A stretch of 39,043 nucleotides of DNA. Origin: Vulcaniibacterium tengchongense. GTDB taxonomy: Bacteria > Pseudomonadota > Gammaproteobacteria > Xanthomonadales > Xanthomonadaceae. Shown piece by piece: positions 31,812 to 38,994 of this stretch; position 1 is the stretch's first letter; every line of letters begins with the position of its first letter. The stretch is from positions 1 to 39,043 of the forward strand of contig NZ_RKQN01000008.1 in the NCBI RefSeq assembly GCF_003814555.1, given 5' to 3'. The translations under genes were made by a program, and so were the position numbers. Below the pieces are notes generated by a model that saw only the letters and a program-made list of their open reading frames with translations, did no database searches and was not told the origin of the DNA.

Positions 31812-32658
31812 GACGATGAACGCGATGAAACCTATTCTTTCTTTCCACGGAGACCCGGCAATCAAGGCCCTGCACGTCGCCCAGGCCGAGCACCACGCCG
31901 CCGCCGACATGCTGCGGGCCGGCACCTACGGGATCATTGATGGCGACCGCTTCCGTGGCTGCTCGGTCGCCTGCTTTGCGCGCGATATCAATCCAGATGC
32001 CAAAGTGTTACACCATGAGGTTGTCGCCGCCGCGCGCGGCCTCCCCGTCTGGCTCATCCGCCTCCAAGAATCAATATTTGAAGGATTGCCGGAGGAGGAC
32101 CGTGCCGGTTTCCACGTCGAACTGGCAAGGCGCATCCCTGACGGGGTGGACCTCGAACCGGTACAGCACTGGATCGCCATCGCACGCATCGGCCGGATGC
32201 TGGCTGCGCAGCGCAAGGCGTTGGAGGCGGGGCACCCCAGTGACGTAACCGAGGCCATCCGCCAAACGATAGACGCCTTGGATGTCGCCGAGCGCGCCCA
32301 CGAGGCCGCGGCGGAAGGCGATCCGGGCTCGCTATCGGCAGCGGAGTCGGCGGCGTGGGCGGCGGCGGCGGCGACGGCGCAGTCGGATTCGGCGGCGTGG
32401 CCGGCGCAGTCGGATTCGGCGGCGTGGGCGGCGCGGTCGGCGGCGGAGTCGGCGGCGCGGTCGGCGGCGGAGTCGGCGGAGTCGGCGGCGGAGTCGGCGG
32501 AGTCGGCGGCGGAGTCGGCGGATTCGGCGGCGTGGGCGGCGGAGTCGGCGGCGTGGGCGGCGTCGGTGTCGGCGTCGGTGGCGGTAGCGGCGGCATGGCA
32601 AGCAGAGCGCGACGCGCTGTTCGCCGCCTTGGATCGCGCGCAGGGGGCGCAGCCATGA
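31804..32658 (+). CDS. Protein with C-terminal Ala/Ser/Glu/Trp heptad repeats
   Basis: 284 residues. The first ~175 residues form an ordinary domain (DRFRGCSVACFARDINPDAKVLHHEVVAAARGLPVWLIRL); a low-complexity region of about 85 residues follows, built of SAAESAE/SAAWAAR-type heptads. Similar Ala/Trp repeat tails are common in phage proteins near homing or immunity-protein-like genes, with no known role. The repeat is encoded by a 21-base tandem. It overlaps the next gene as ATGA. Confidence 0.7.
   Translation: MTETMNAMKPILSFHGDPAIKALHVAQAEHHAAADMLRAGTYGIIDGDRFRGCSVACFARDINPDAKVLHHEVVAAARGLPVWLIRLQESIFEGLPEEDRAGFHVELARRIPDGVDLEPVQHWIAIARIGRMLAAQRKALEAGHPSDVTEAIRQTIDALDVAERAHEAAAEGDPGSLSAAESAAWAAAAATAQSDSAAWPAQSDSAAWAARSAAESAARSAAESAESAAESAESAAESADSAAWAAESAAWAASVSASVAVAAAWQAERDALFAALDRAQGAQP
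32335..32596 (+). repeat. 21-base tandem repeat inside the gene
   Basis: Imperfect tandem units built from GCGGCGGAGTCG and GCGGAGTCG blocks, period 21 in the best-ordered part (about 32455-32580). It encodes heptads S-A-A-x-A/S-A-x. The region is therefore prone to slippage in length. Confidence 0.8.
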
Positions 32659-33272
32659 CTAAGACGATGGACATGCTGCTGCCGTGCCCGTTCTGTGGAT
32701 CGGACGCGCTCGATCAGCGACCCAACGACTTCCTGGACGCAACGGGCGCGAACGTCGTGCGCTGCGCTTGGTGCCACGGCGCGGCGCCGATGAGGACGTG
32801 GAACCGCCGCGCACAGCCCGATCCCGAGGGCGCGGGGGAGGTGGAGGCGTGGGAGCGCCGCCTGCGCGGTCGCGCAGGTCCGTTCACTGCGCGAGAAGGC
32901 GAACGGTACGTCGAGGCTGACGTAGCTCTAGAAGCCTTCCGATTCGCCCTCGCCGCCAAGCCGCAGGGCGATGGCGCGCGGGTGACGGAGGACGCCGGAG
33001 TCGATGCCTTTCTCGCTGAGGTCCGCACCGAGCTGATCCGCGCCCGCGCGAAGTTCCCCGGCGATCGGCTCATGACGATTGCACTGGCCGAGGAGTTCGG
33101 CGAGCTGTGCAAAGCCGTTCTCGATGAGCCTTCGGCGAACGTGCGGAAGGAAGCCGTGCAAACCGCGGTCATGGCTGCGCGCGTGGCGCTCGACGGCGAC
33201 AGCTCGGTCAACGAGTGGCGGCGGGAGCGCGGACTGGACGCCCTCGCCCGCGTGCAGGGAGGTGCGAAGTGA
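32655..33272 (+). CDS. Lar-like zinc ribbon fused to a MazG-like domain
   Basis: 205 residues. The N-terminus (LLPCPFCGSDALDQRP) with ligands C11-x2-C14 and C37-x2-C40 resembles Lar restriction-alleviation proteins. The C-terminal half (LAEEFGELCKAVLDEPSANVRKEAVQTAVMAARVAL) resembles the MazG-type nucleotide pyrophosphohydrolase fold. The first metal motif EExxE (E146-E150) is present; the second motif keeps E166 but lacks the usual Asp (Gln or Thr instead), so activity is doubtful. Two unrelated domains in one phage protein may combine anti-restriction with nucleotide control. Confidence 0.75.
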   Translation: MTKTMDMLLPCPFCGSDALDQRPNDFLDATGANVVRCAWCHGAAPMRTWNRRAQPDPEGAGEVEAWERRLRGRAGPFTAREGERYVEADVALEAFRFALAAKPQGDGARVTEDAGVDAFLAEVRTELIRARAKFPGDRLMTIALAEEFGELCKAVLDEPSANVRKEAVQTAVMAARVALDGDSSVNEWRRERGLDALARVQGGAK

Positions 33273-33781
33273 GCCGCGAGCGCCCCATCCTGCGTCCGAT
33301 GATGGACACCCTGCGCCGCGCGATCGAGCACGGAACCGAGGACGAGCTCGGCGTCGCGATCCTGCGCCTCAACGACGCCAAGGCGCTGCTCGCCGCCCTC
33401 GCCGGCGACCCGGCCGGCGAGACGCTGCCCGACGTCCAGGCGCGCACGATCACCCTCGCCGAGCTGCAGGCGATGTGCCCGCCGCCGGCGTGGATGCAGG
33501 CCGAGGAAGCGGCGGCCCTCGAAAGGCTGTTCGCGATCGCGCAATCGGACACCGGCCAGGCGCGCCGCGCCGCCCGCTTCCTGCTGGCGTGGTGGAACGC
33601 CGGCAGGTTTGGCGGCTTCAACCTGACCGACCTGTGGGGCGTCGATGCGGACGTCGCACGCGACATGCACACGGTGTTCGGCCTGGTCGCCCGGGTGCAC
33701 CGCTACCCGGACACGCTCGGCTTCGGCGAGCGCCTTCAGGCGATCGCGCGGGTGCGGCTGGACCGAGAGGAGGAGCCATGA
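33269..33781 (+). CDS. DUF7673-like hypothetical protein
   Basis: 170 residues from GTG 33269, with AGGGAGGT upstream. The C-terminal half (DTGQARRAARFLLAWWNAGRFGGFNLTDLWGVDADVARDM) matches a conserved phage/prophage protein that I associate with DUF7673. Function unknown. It overlaps neighbours by 4 bases on each side. Confidence 0.7.
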   Translation: MSRERPILRPMMDTLRRAIEHGTEDELGVAILRLNDAKALLAALAGDPAGETLPDVQARTITLAELQAMCPPPAWMQAEEAAALERLFAIAQSDTGQARRAARFLLAWWNAGRFGGFNLTDLWGVDADVARDMHTVFGLVARVHRYPDTLGFGERLQAIARVRLDREEEP

Positions 33782-34044
33782 CGCAACGCCAGATCCCGCA
33801 CGAGGAGCCCCTGCCTGCTTGCCGGGCGGGCCACGCGGCGCGGCACATCTTCGACGCCCGCCGGCCCGGCGCCGGCGGCGGCCACCTGGTCGAGTGCGCT
33901 TGCAGCCAGACGCGCAAGCACGCCGAGTTCGCCGACGCGCTGGCGGCGTGGAAGCGGATGCACCGGATCCGCACCCCGCGGCCGCGGCCCGCGGCGAACG
34001 TCGTCCAGCTCGGCCTGCGCCTGGGAGGGGGGCATGCGCGGTGA
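33778..34044 (+). CDS. Small putative zinc-binding protein
   Basis: 88 residues. The CRAGHAARHIF ... HLVECACSQTRKHAEF pattern provides Cys/His ligands for a possible zinc site. The C-terminus is basic. No family recognised. ATGA/GTGA overlaps with both neighbours. Confidence 0.65.
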   Translation: MTQRQIPHEEPLPACRAGHAARHIFDARRPGAGGGHLVECACSQTRKHAEFADALAAWKRMHRIRTPRPRPAANVVQLGLRLGGGHAR

Positions 34045-34250
34045 TCGACCCGGCATTGATCGAAGCCCATCGCAGGGAGTGCGAGGCGCGCGACTGGCTG
34101 CGCAAGGGCTACACCACCGCGGTCAAGGTGGACGAGTTGATGGCGAGGATCGCCGAGCGGCGCGGGTACCAAGCGGCCAACGAGCTGCGCGAGGAAATGC
34201 GCCGGCAGTGGGCCCGACGCCGGGAATGGATGGAGGCGGACCTGCCGTGA
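34041..34250 (+). CDS. Hypothetical helical protein
   Basis: 69 residues from a GTG overlapping the previous stop. Rich in Arg and Glu with conserved-looking ECEARDWLRKGYTT and LREEMRRQWARRREW. This looks like a small phage protein family (perhaps DUF7696); function unknown. Confidence 0.65.
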   Translation: MIDPALIEAHRRECEARDWLRKGYTTAVKVDELMARIAERRGYQAANELREEMRRQWARRREWMEADLP

Positions 34251-34468
34251 GCCCGCTGATCGTCCCCTTCCCCGTGCTGCAGCGCGTGTGCGCACCCGAG
34301 GGGCCGCCGCCGCGGCTCTCCACCGTCCGCCGGTGGGCGGAACGTGAGGGCATCCGCTACAAATACGACGGCCGCGGCGGCATCTGGACCACGGTCGACG
34401 CGCTGAACGCGGCCCTTGGCATTACCCAACTCCCGACAGAGATATCGAGCCCCGAGGAACTGATCTGA
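34247..34468 (+). CDS. Excisionase-like winged-HTH protein
   Basis: 73 residues from GTG 34247. PRLSTVRRWAEREGIRYKYDGRGGIWTTVDALNAALG fits the small MerR-like/excisionase fold. Its stop overlaps the integrase start (TGATG), and such genes usually set the direction of integrase recombination. Proposed ligands are the CATTTTCCCGG repeats or nearby att DNA. Confidence 0.75.
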   Translation: MSPLIVPFPVLQRVCAPEGPPPRLSTVRRWAEREGIRYKYDGRGGIWTTVDALNAALGITQLPTEISSPEELI

Positions 34469-35658
34469 TGGGTGGAAGAAAAAGGAAGTTCAAGCCCGAC
34501 ATCCCCGCGCACATCGACCAGGCGGCCCTGCCGAAAGGGATCTACTGGGAGGACAACCGCTGGTACATCCTGGAGCCGCACCCGGAAGGCGGCCGTCCGC
34601 GCAAGCGGACGGTCGCCTATGCGAGTGCGCGGCTTTCGGAGCTGCATGCGATCGTCGAAACGGCACGCGGCGAGGATCCCCGCGGCAGCGTGTCCTACAT
34701 CACCGAGCAGTTCCACCGTTCCAGCGAGTTCGCCAGCTTGGCGCCGCGCACGCAGAAGGACTACCGATGGCTGGCGCAGGAGGCCTGCAGCTATGTGCTC
34801 AAAGACGGATCGCCGCTGGGCCGGTACCCCGTCGACCGGATGACCGTGCCGATGGTGCAGCGCCTTGTCGAATCGCTCGCGATGGGGCGACCGGCCGCAG
34901 GCCTTCAGCCGGCTCTGCCCGCTACGCCGACGAAGGCAAACCACATCCTGCGCTACCTGCGCCGCGTGTTCGCATGGGGCATGCGGCACGGCCTGTGCAG
35001 GCTCAATCCGGCCAAGGGAGTGCGCCAGGTCGCCGAGCGCGGCGACAACCGCATGCCCGAGCCCGAGGCCTTCGCCGCGGTGCTGCGGTTCGCGCGTGAG
35101 CGCGGCCAGCGCATGGCGCACACCGAAGGCAGCGTGCCGCCCTACCTGTGGGCGGCCATGATGCTGGCGTACAACCTGCGCCTGCGCGGCCTTGAAGTGT
35201 GCACGTTGACCGACGCGCATGCCGACGACGTCGGCATCCGCAGCAACCGGCGGAAGGGCTCGCTCGATAACGTAACCCGGTGGAACGCGGAACTACGCGA
35301 GGCGTGGGAGTTCCTGCAGGACTACCGTCGCCGCGTGACGGAGGCGAACAAGCGCCCGGTGCCGCTACGCCCCGAGCAGCGCCGGGTGATCGTCAGCCAA
35401 TCGGGAACGCCGCTCACCAAATCGGCGCTCGACACCGCGTGGCAGCGGATGATCACAATGGCGATCCGGGAGCGGGTGATCACGCCGGACCAGCGCTTCA
35501 GCCTGCACGGGCTCAAGCACCGCGGCATCACCGACACCGCAGGCAACATCGCAGACAAGCAGGACGCAGCCGGCCACCGCGAGCGGCGTATGACCCAGCG
35601 CTACAACCACGAGCTGCCGGTCGTCGAGCCGCCGAAGCTGGCCAAGCCGCGGAAGTGA
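34468..35658 (+). CDS. int: Tyrosine-recombinase integrase
   Basis: 396 residues. An arm-binding N-terminus, a core-binding domain (about 80-180) and a catalytic domain. Catalytic residues: Arg in LRLRGLE (about R240), H347-GL-K350 (the box II Arg is Lys, as in several P2/phiCTX-type phage integrases), H370 in AGHRERR and nucleophile Y379 in MTQRYNHE. It should act on the tRNA-Lys att core. Last gene of the C4-controlled operon, so integrase and the excisionase-like protein are made together. Confidence 0.95.
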   Translation: MGGRKRKFKPDIPAHIDQAALPKGIYWEDNRWYILEPHPEGGRPRKRTVAYASARLSELHAIVETARGEDPRGSVSYITEQFHRSSEFASLAPRTQKDYRWLAQEACSYVLKDGSPLGRYPVDRMTVPMVQRLVESLAMGRPAAGLQPALPATPTKANHILRYLRRVFAWGMRHGLCRLNPAKGVRQVAERGDNRMPEPEAFAAVLRFARERGQRMAHTEGSVPPYLWAAMMLAYNLRLRGLEVCTLTDAHADDVGIRSNRRKGSLDNVTRWNAELREAWEFLQDYRRRVTEANKRPVPLRPEQRRVIVSQSGTPLTKSALDTAWQRMITMAIRERVITPDQRFSLHGLKHRGITDTAGNIADKQDAAGHRERRMTQRYNHELPVVEPPKLAKPRK

Positions 35659-35689
35659 TTGCCGAGCCGACGAACGGTCGCCCCGGGTC

Positions 35690-35744
35690 TTGACAGCGCT
35701 ACGCGGTCATGTGAGCATAGTTCCACGGCCGGGCAATCCCGGCC
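35690..35744 (+). promoter_or_regulatory. Putative promoter and leader hairpin of the cargo operon
   Basis: TTGACA at 35690-35695 is a perfect -35; candidate -10 hexamers (GAGCAT at 35713, CATAGT at 35716) are poor or mis-spaced. A perfect hairpin GGCCGGG-CAAT-CCCGGCC follows at 35727-35744 with no T-run. It may be a leader structure that modulates translation or stability of the cargo mRNA. Confidence 0.45.
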
Positions 35745-35792
35745 GGCACCCACCGGCGGTGAGTAGCCGGGATACCTCAACAGGAGATGATC

Positions 35793-36149
35793 ATGAGCCA
35801 GGCGCACATCGAGAAGTCCGTCACGATCAAAGATGCCGTTGCTCACGGCCGTGCCGGCGTCGCTGTGAAAGTGCAACTCGGCAATCGCGAGGCGTATGAC
35901 GGGTTCTTCTTCTACGAAGAGGACGCCCAGGGCAAGTACCTGGAAGGCTCGTACTCAGCGCTCGATTACTACGACCACGAGGGTGGGCAGATCCGCCGGA
36001 ACTTCGGCGATGTCAGCTTCGCGGTTTTCGACAGCGTTGAAGAACTGCGGTCTCATTTCGAGGCCCTTCCGATTTCCGGCCTGGTCGTCGATCTCGCGGG
36101 CACGGACGAAAAAGTGTTCGACGTGAACGCCGGCGGGTGGGTGCTGTAA
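35793..36149 (+). CDS. Cargo protein 1, uncharacterised
   Basis: 118 residues, acidic. ATG 35793 is preferred because AGGAG is six bases upstream; ATG 35787 is too close to it. Features: VAVKVQLGNREAYDGFFFYEEDAQGKYLEGSYSALDYYDHEGG, aromatic/acidic beta-rich, then AVFDSVEELRSHFEAL. No family recognised. The sequence composition (acidic, compact, about 12 kDa) resembles phage inhibitors or DNA mimics, which is speculation. Confidence 0.65.
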   Translation: MSQAHIEKSVTIKDAVAHGRAGVAVKVQLGNREAYDGFFFYEEDAQGKYLEGSYSALDYYDHEGGQIRRNFGDVSFAVFDSVEELRSHFEALPISGLVVDLAGTDEKVFDVNAGGWVL

Positions 36150-36487
36150 TGGACTGGCATCGTGAGTACGTAGCAGAGTCGATCAAGCGCTTCGAGCTCG
36201 ACTCGTTCCGCCGGGACCCCAGCTTCGAGTGGCTCCAGCTCGTCGCGGCGCAGAACCCGCGGATAGCGGATCACGCGAGAACTGTCGCTCTTGAAGCCGG
36301 CGATACCCACGGCGCTGCCGTCGCCGAGACCGTCCGAAACAGCGTTCAGGGCAGGCGCCCGCGCGTGTCGCCGAAACAGGGCTTCGTTGTGGCGCGCATC
36401 CTCGCGGAAAAGTACGGAACAGCCAGGGCGGTCGCGGCGGCGCTTTATGGGCTCACGGACGAGGAGATCAATGATGCAAGCGTCTGA
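36149..36487 (+). CDS. Cargo protein 2, uncharacterised
   Basis: 112 residues; ATG overlaps the previous stop (TAATG). The C-terminal part (RRPRVSPKQGFVVARILAEKYGTARAVAAALYGLTDEEI) resembles a small helical nucleic-acid-related module that I cannot name. It overlaps the next gene by 17 bases. Confidence 0.65.
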   Translation: MDWHREYVAESIKRFELDSFRRDPSFEWLQLVAAQNPRIADHARTVALEAGDTHGAAVAETVRNSVQGRRPRVSPKQGFVVARILAEKYGTARAVAAALYGLTDEEINDASV

Positions 36488-37046
36488 CGACGGGCTCGAT
36501 TTCAGCGAGCTCAGCGACGATCAGATCGTGGAACTAGCGGTCGCCCTGGCGCGCGAGGCGATGCGTCGAAATCCGGCGCTGCAAGCTGCCTTTTCCCGAG
36601 CCCTGCTCGATGAGCGCGAGCGCATCGAGGCCGCGGCGCGCGGAAGCGCGCAGGCTAAGCGGGCCGAGGCGGCGCGTCTCGAACGACAGGCCCGCGCCGC
36701 GGCAGAGGCCGTTGCGAACGAGCGCGAGCGCCGGCGGGTGCAAGATGCGCTCATCGCGTATCTTCGAGCCGGCGCCGCTATTGTTGGGAACCAGGCCGAG
36801 AACATGTCCCTGATCTGGGACCGGGATCCGATACAAGCCCGGGGGAAAGCACCGAAGCTGCGGCTCAATCTCGGCCGGCAAACATGGAGCCTTGTCGAGT
36901 ACGAAGTGGCCTCCGGCGAGCTGTATACATCGCCCGGCTTGCGTGATGCGCGCCCGGCGCTCCTGGCGTGGTGCCGGGAGGCGGCAGCCGCGATCCAGGC
37001 GCTTGGAATCGACAGGACAACACAAATCCGGGGAAACGAAGGATGA
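36471..37046 (+). CDS. Cargo protein 3, coiled-coil protein
   Basis: 191 residues. Residues about 20-100 are a long charged helix with Ala/Glu/Arg heptads (RERIEAAARGSAQAKRAEAARLERQARAAAEAV); a C-terminal globular part follows (LRLNLGRQTWSLVEYEVASGELYTSPGLRDARPALLAW). GAGGAG lies just upstream of ATG 36471/36474. No family recognised. It overlaps the VWA gene as ATGA, suggesting that the two products work together. Confidence 0.65.
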   Translation: MMQASDDGLDFSELSDDQIVELAVALAREAMRRNPALQAAFSRALLDERERIEAAARGSAQAKRAEAARLERQARAAAEAVANERERRRVQDALIAYLRAGAAIVGNQAENMSLIWDRDPIQARGKAPKLRLNLGRQTWSLVEYEVASGELYTSPGLRDARPALLAWCREAAAAIQALGIDRTTQIRGNEG

Positions 37047-37630
37047 GCAAGGCGCTTACGAATCCGCTGCAGGCGCTTGTCAAGCGTGCCGCGCAGACGC
37101 TGCCGGCCACGACGGGCAAAGTAGCGGCTCAGCAGGAGCGGCTAGATCGCCGCCGCGGTCAGATCGTCATTCTTGCCGACGTATCGGGGTCGATGGGGGC
37201 CGAATCCGGAGACGGTCGCCGCAAGATCGACGTGCTGCGCGAAGCAGTGAGCGCGGCGCGCGGCGGCGCGCGGCTCGTAGCGTTCAGTTCGCAACCGTGC
37301 GACGTCGATAGTATTCCCGAACCTGAAGCCAACACCAACCTGGCCGCGGCGCTCGATTATGTACGCGCGTCCGATCCCGGCGTGACGCTTCTGATCAGCG
37401 ACGGCGAGCCCGACAACGAAGCCGCGGCGCTTGCTTCGGCGAGGAAGTTCCGCGGTGCGATCGACGTGCTCTATATCGGCCCGGAGTCGAACACGCGTGC
37501 GATCGCTTTTATGCGCAAGCTCGCCGCTTCTGCCGGCGGCGATCTCATGGTCAACGACATCGCAACGCCGGCCGGCGTCCGCTTGCTGACTCAGCGCATC
37601 GCCGGGTTCTTGCCGGGGCCGCGCGCGTGA
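37043..37630 (+). CDS. VWA-domain protein
   Basis: 195 residues. The von Willebrand factor A fold begins at about residue 40. A complete metal-ion-dependent adhesion site is present: D46-x-S48-x-S50 (ADVSGS), T98 and D120 (LLISDGEPDNE). VWA proteins bind partner proteins through the metal and often organise multi-protein complexes. There is no ATPase, kinase or MoxR partner in the window. It is sandwiched between a coiled-coil protein and the AcrVA2-like gene, with ATGA-type overlaps on both sides. Role unknown. Confidence 0.85.
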   Translation: MSKALTNPLQALVKRAAQTLPATTGKVAAQQERLDRRRGQIVILADVSGSMGAESGDGRRKIDVLREAVSAARGGARLVAFSSQPCDVDSIPEPEANTNLAAALDYVRASDPGVTLLISDGEPDNEAAALASARKFRGAIDVLYIGPESNTRAIAFMRKLAASAGGDLMVNDIATPAGVRLLTQRIAGFLPGPRA

Positions 37631-38703
37631 GCAGTCCTCAGTTCCAGCGTAAAGTGCATCGTGCCCGCCGCGCCCTCGAAGCGGTGGGTCACGCCTATCC
37701 GCACGCGTGGCGCCAGTTCGACGGCTTCCGCCGGCAACGCGGGCAGCCCAACTTCGACTGGCCGGATTGGTGCTACATGCCCATCGCCGGCGGCTACGCC
37801 GTCGTGAGCGGTGGCGGTGATCGGCGGGTGCCGTTCGCCCACGCCGACCACCCTGCCATCATGACGGCGCTCGGCGCCTGGCGCATGACGCAGGGCATCT
37901 ACCGCTTCGATCCTGCGCTGCTGCCTGCGCTGCTGGAGACACCGCTCGAGGGAGACATCCCCGTCGAGCATCTGCAGCGCTTGCCGGAGTGGTGCGTGTA
38001 CGTCGATCTCGCCGCTGCGGACCTCGCACCTGGACTGCACGGCGCGTGGATGCACATGGAGTACGACGTCAACACCCGCATGCCCGAGTTCCGCGTCGTG
38101 CTCGATTGCGCGCGTGACCCGCGGCAGCCTTTCGCCGCCGACGGCGTGCACGCTCTCGCGCTACCGTTGGCCGGCAGCATCGAGGACTCGCTCCGCGCGC
38201 TCGAGCGCAGCGCACGCCACCAGGCCGAGCACGCAGGAATGCCGTGGTCAGCGGAGACCGTCGAGGGCCTCCAGCGCAGTCGCGACATCTTCGAGCCGCT
38301 GCTGTCGCTCGCGCTGTACCTGTGTGCCGACGCCGACATCACTCGGCGCGGCAAGCCCGAGATGCCGCGCAACCCCGCGCCGGTGCGCTCCGGACGGCAG
38401 TGGCTGCTGCATCCTGCAGCCGGCCCGGTCGAGTGGGATGTGGGCGTGCGCATCGGGGCTGCACTGCGTGCCGCGTACCAGCGCGAGGAGACTGGACAGC
38501 CCGCCGCCCCGACCGGCCGGCACGTCCGCCCGCATGTGCGCCGCGCGCACTGGCACACCATCCTGTCCGGCCCGCGCAAGCGCGAGGACGGCACGGAGAT
38601 CCCCGCGACCGAGCGCCAGCGCGAGCTGCGCTGGATGCCGCCGATCCCGGTCGCGGTCGAGGACTACGACACCCTGCCCGCGACCGTGAGGCCAGTACGA
38701 TGA
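37627..38703 (+). CDS. AcrVA2-like anti-CRISPR family protein
   Basis: 358 residues (Moraxella AcrVA2 is about 322). Recognised from memory by several spaced matches: ALGAWRMTQGIYRFD, LPEWCVYVDL (119-128), HGAWMHMEYDV, LYLCADADITRRGKPE and the C-terminal RPHVRRAHWHT (301-311) followed by LRWMPPIPV (from 334). AcrVA2 inhibits type V-A CRISPR by lowering Cas12a production, acting through the nascent protein and its mRNA. Distant homologues occur in phages whose hosts lack Cas12a, so the target here may differ. It overlaps both the VWA gene and a small HTH gene. Confidence 0.8.
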   Translation: MSSPQFQRKVHRARRALEAVGHAYPHAWRQFDGFRRQRGQPNFDWPDWCYMPIAGGYAVVSGGGDRRVPFAHADHPAIMTALGAWRMTQGIYRFDPALLPALLETPLEGDIPVEHLQRLPEWCVYVDLAAADLAPGLHGAWMHMEYDVNTRMPEFRVVLDCARDPRQPFAADGVHALALPLAGSIEDSLRALERSARHQAEHAGMPWSAETVEGLQRSRDIFEPLLSLALYLCADADITRRGKPEMPRNPAPVRSGRQWLLHPAAGPVEWDVGVRIGAALRAAYQREETGQPAAPTGRHVRPHVRRAHWHTILSGPRKREDGTEIPATERQRELRWMPPIPVAVEDYDTLPATVRPVR

Positions 38704-38912
38704 CCCGCAACATGAACACCCCAGTGGCCCGCTGGCGCGCCCGCATGGGGCTCTCGCAGCGCGCTGCGGCCGAGGCGCTGGGCATGGCCCTGTCGAGCTA
38801 CCAGGACCAGGAGCGCGGCATAAACCGGCAGACGGGCCAGCCCATCCGCACCCCGCTTACGCTGCTGCTCGCGTGCGCCGCGATCGAGCGCGGCATCGCA
38901 CCGGTTGAGTAG
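38700..38912 (+). CDS. Small HTH protein, candidate Aca-type regulator
   Basis: 70 residues. The helix-turn-helix RWRARMGLSQRAAAEALGMALSSYQDQERG lies at about residues 11-40. It starts on the stop of the AcrVA2-like gene (ATGA). A small HTH gene directly after an anti-CRISPR gene is the classical Aca position, where it represses the acr promoter. No clear palindrome was found in the presumed promoter besides the hairpin at 35727-35744. Last gene before the terminator and attR. Confidence 0.75.
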   Translation: MTRNMNTPVARWRARMGLSQRAAAEALGMALSSYQDQERGINRQTGQPIRTPLTLLLACAAIERGIAPVE

Positions 38913-38925
38913 CGAGGAGCGCCTT

Positions 38926-38948
38926 CATTTTCCCGGGCATTTTCCCGG
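38926..38948. promoter_or_regulatory. Putative integrase arm-type sites, right arm
   Basis: Two copies of CATTTTCCCGG (38926-38936 and 38938-38948) in tandem with a 12-base period, in the same orientation as those at 88 and 141. See the left arm for the reasoning. Confidence 0.55.
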
Positions 38949-38954
38949 AGCAAC

Positions 38955-38994
38955 AAAAAAGGGGCCTAGCGTCGCAGCTAAGCCCCTGTTTTTT
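38955..38994. terminator. Bidirectional terminator between cargo operon and tRNA-Lys
   Basis: Stem GGGGC/GCCCC (38961-38965 with 38982-38986) continues, after one mismatch, as TAGC/GCTA (38967-38970 with 38977-38980). It is bounded by A6 on the left and T6 on the right (38989-38994). It ends the cargo transcript and would also stop tRNA-Lys readthrough into the prophage. Confidence 0.85.

Noticed and set aside
32335-32596. CRISPR array considered for the tandem repeats
   Set aside because: The units are contiguous, imperfect, in frame and have no unique spacers; no cas genes are nearby.
35727-35744. Terminator after integrase
   Set aside because: The hairpin is perfect but has no T-run and lies downstream of a TTGACA promoter box, so it is better read as a leader structure.
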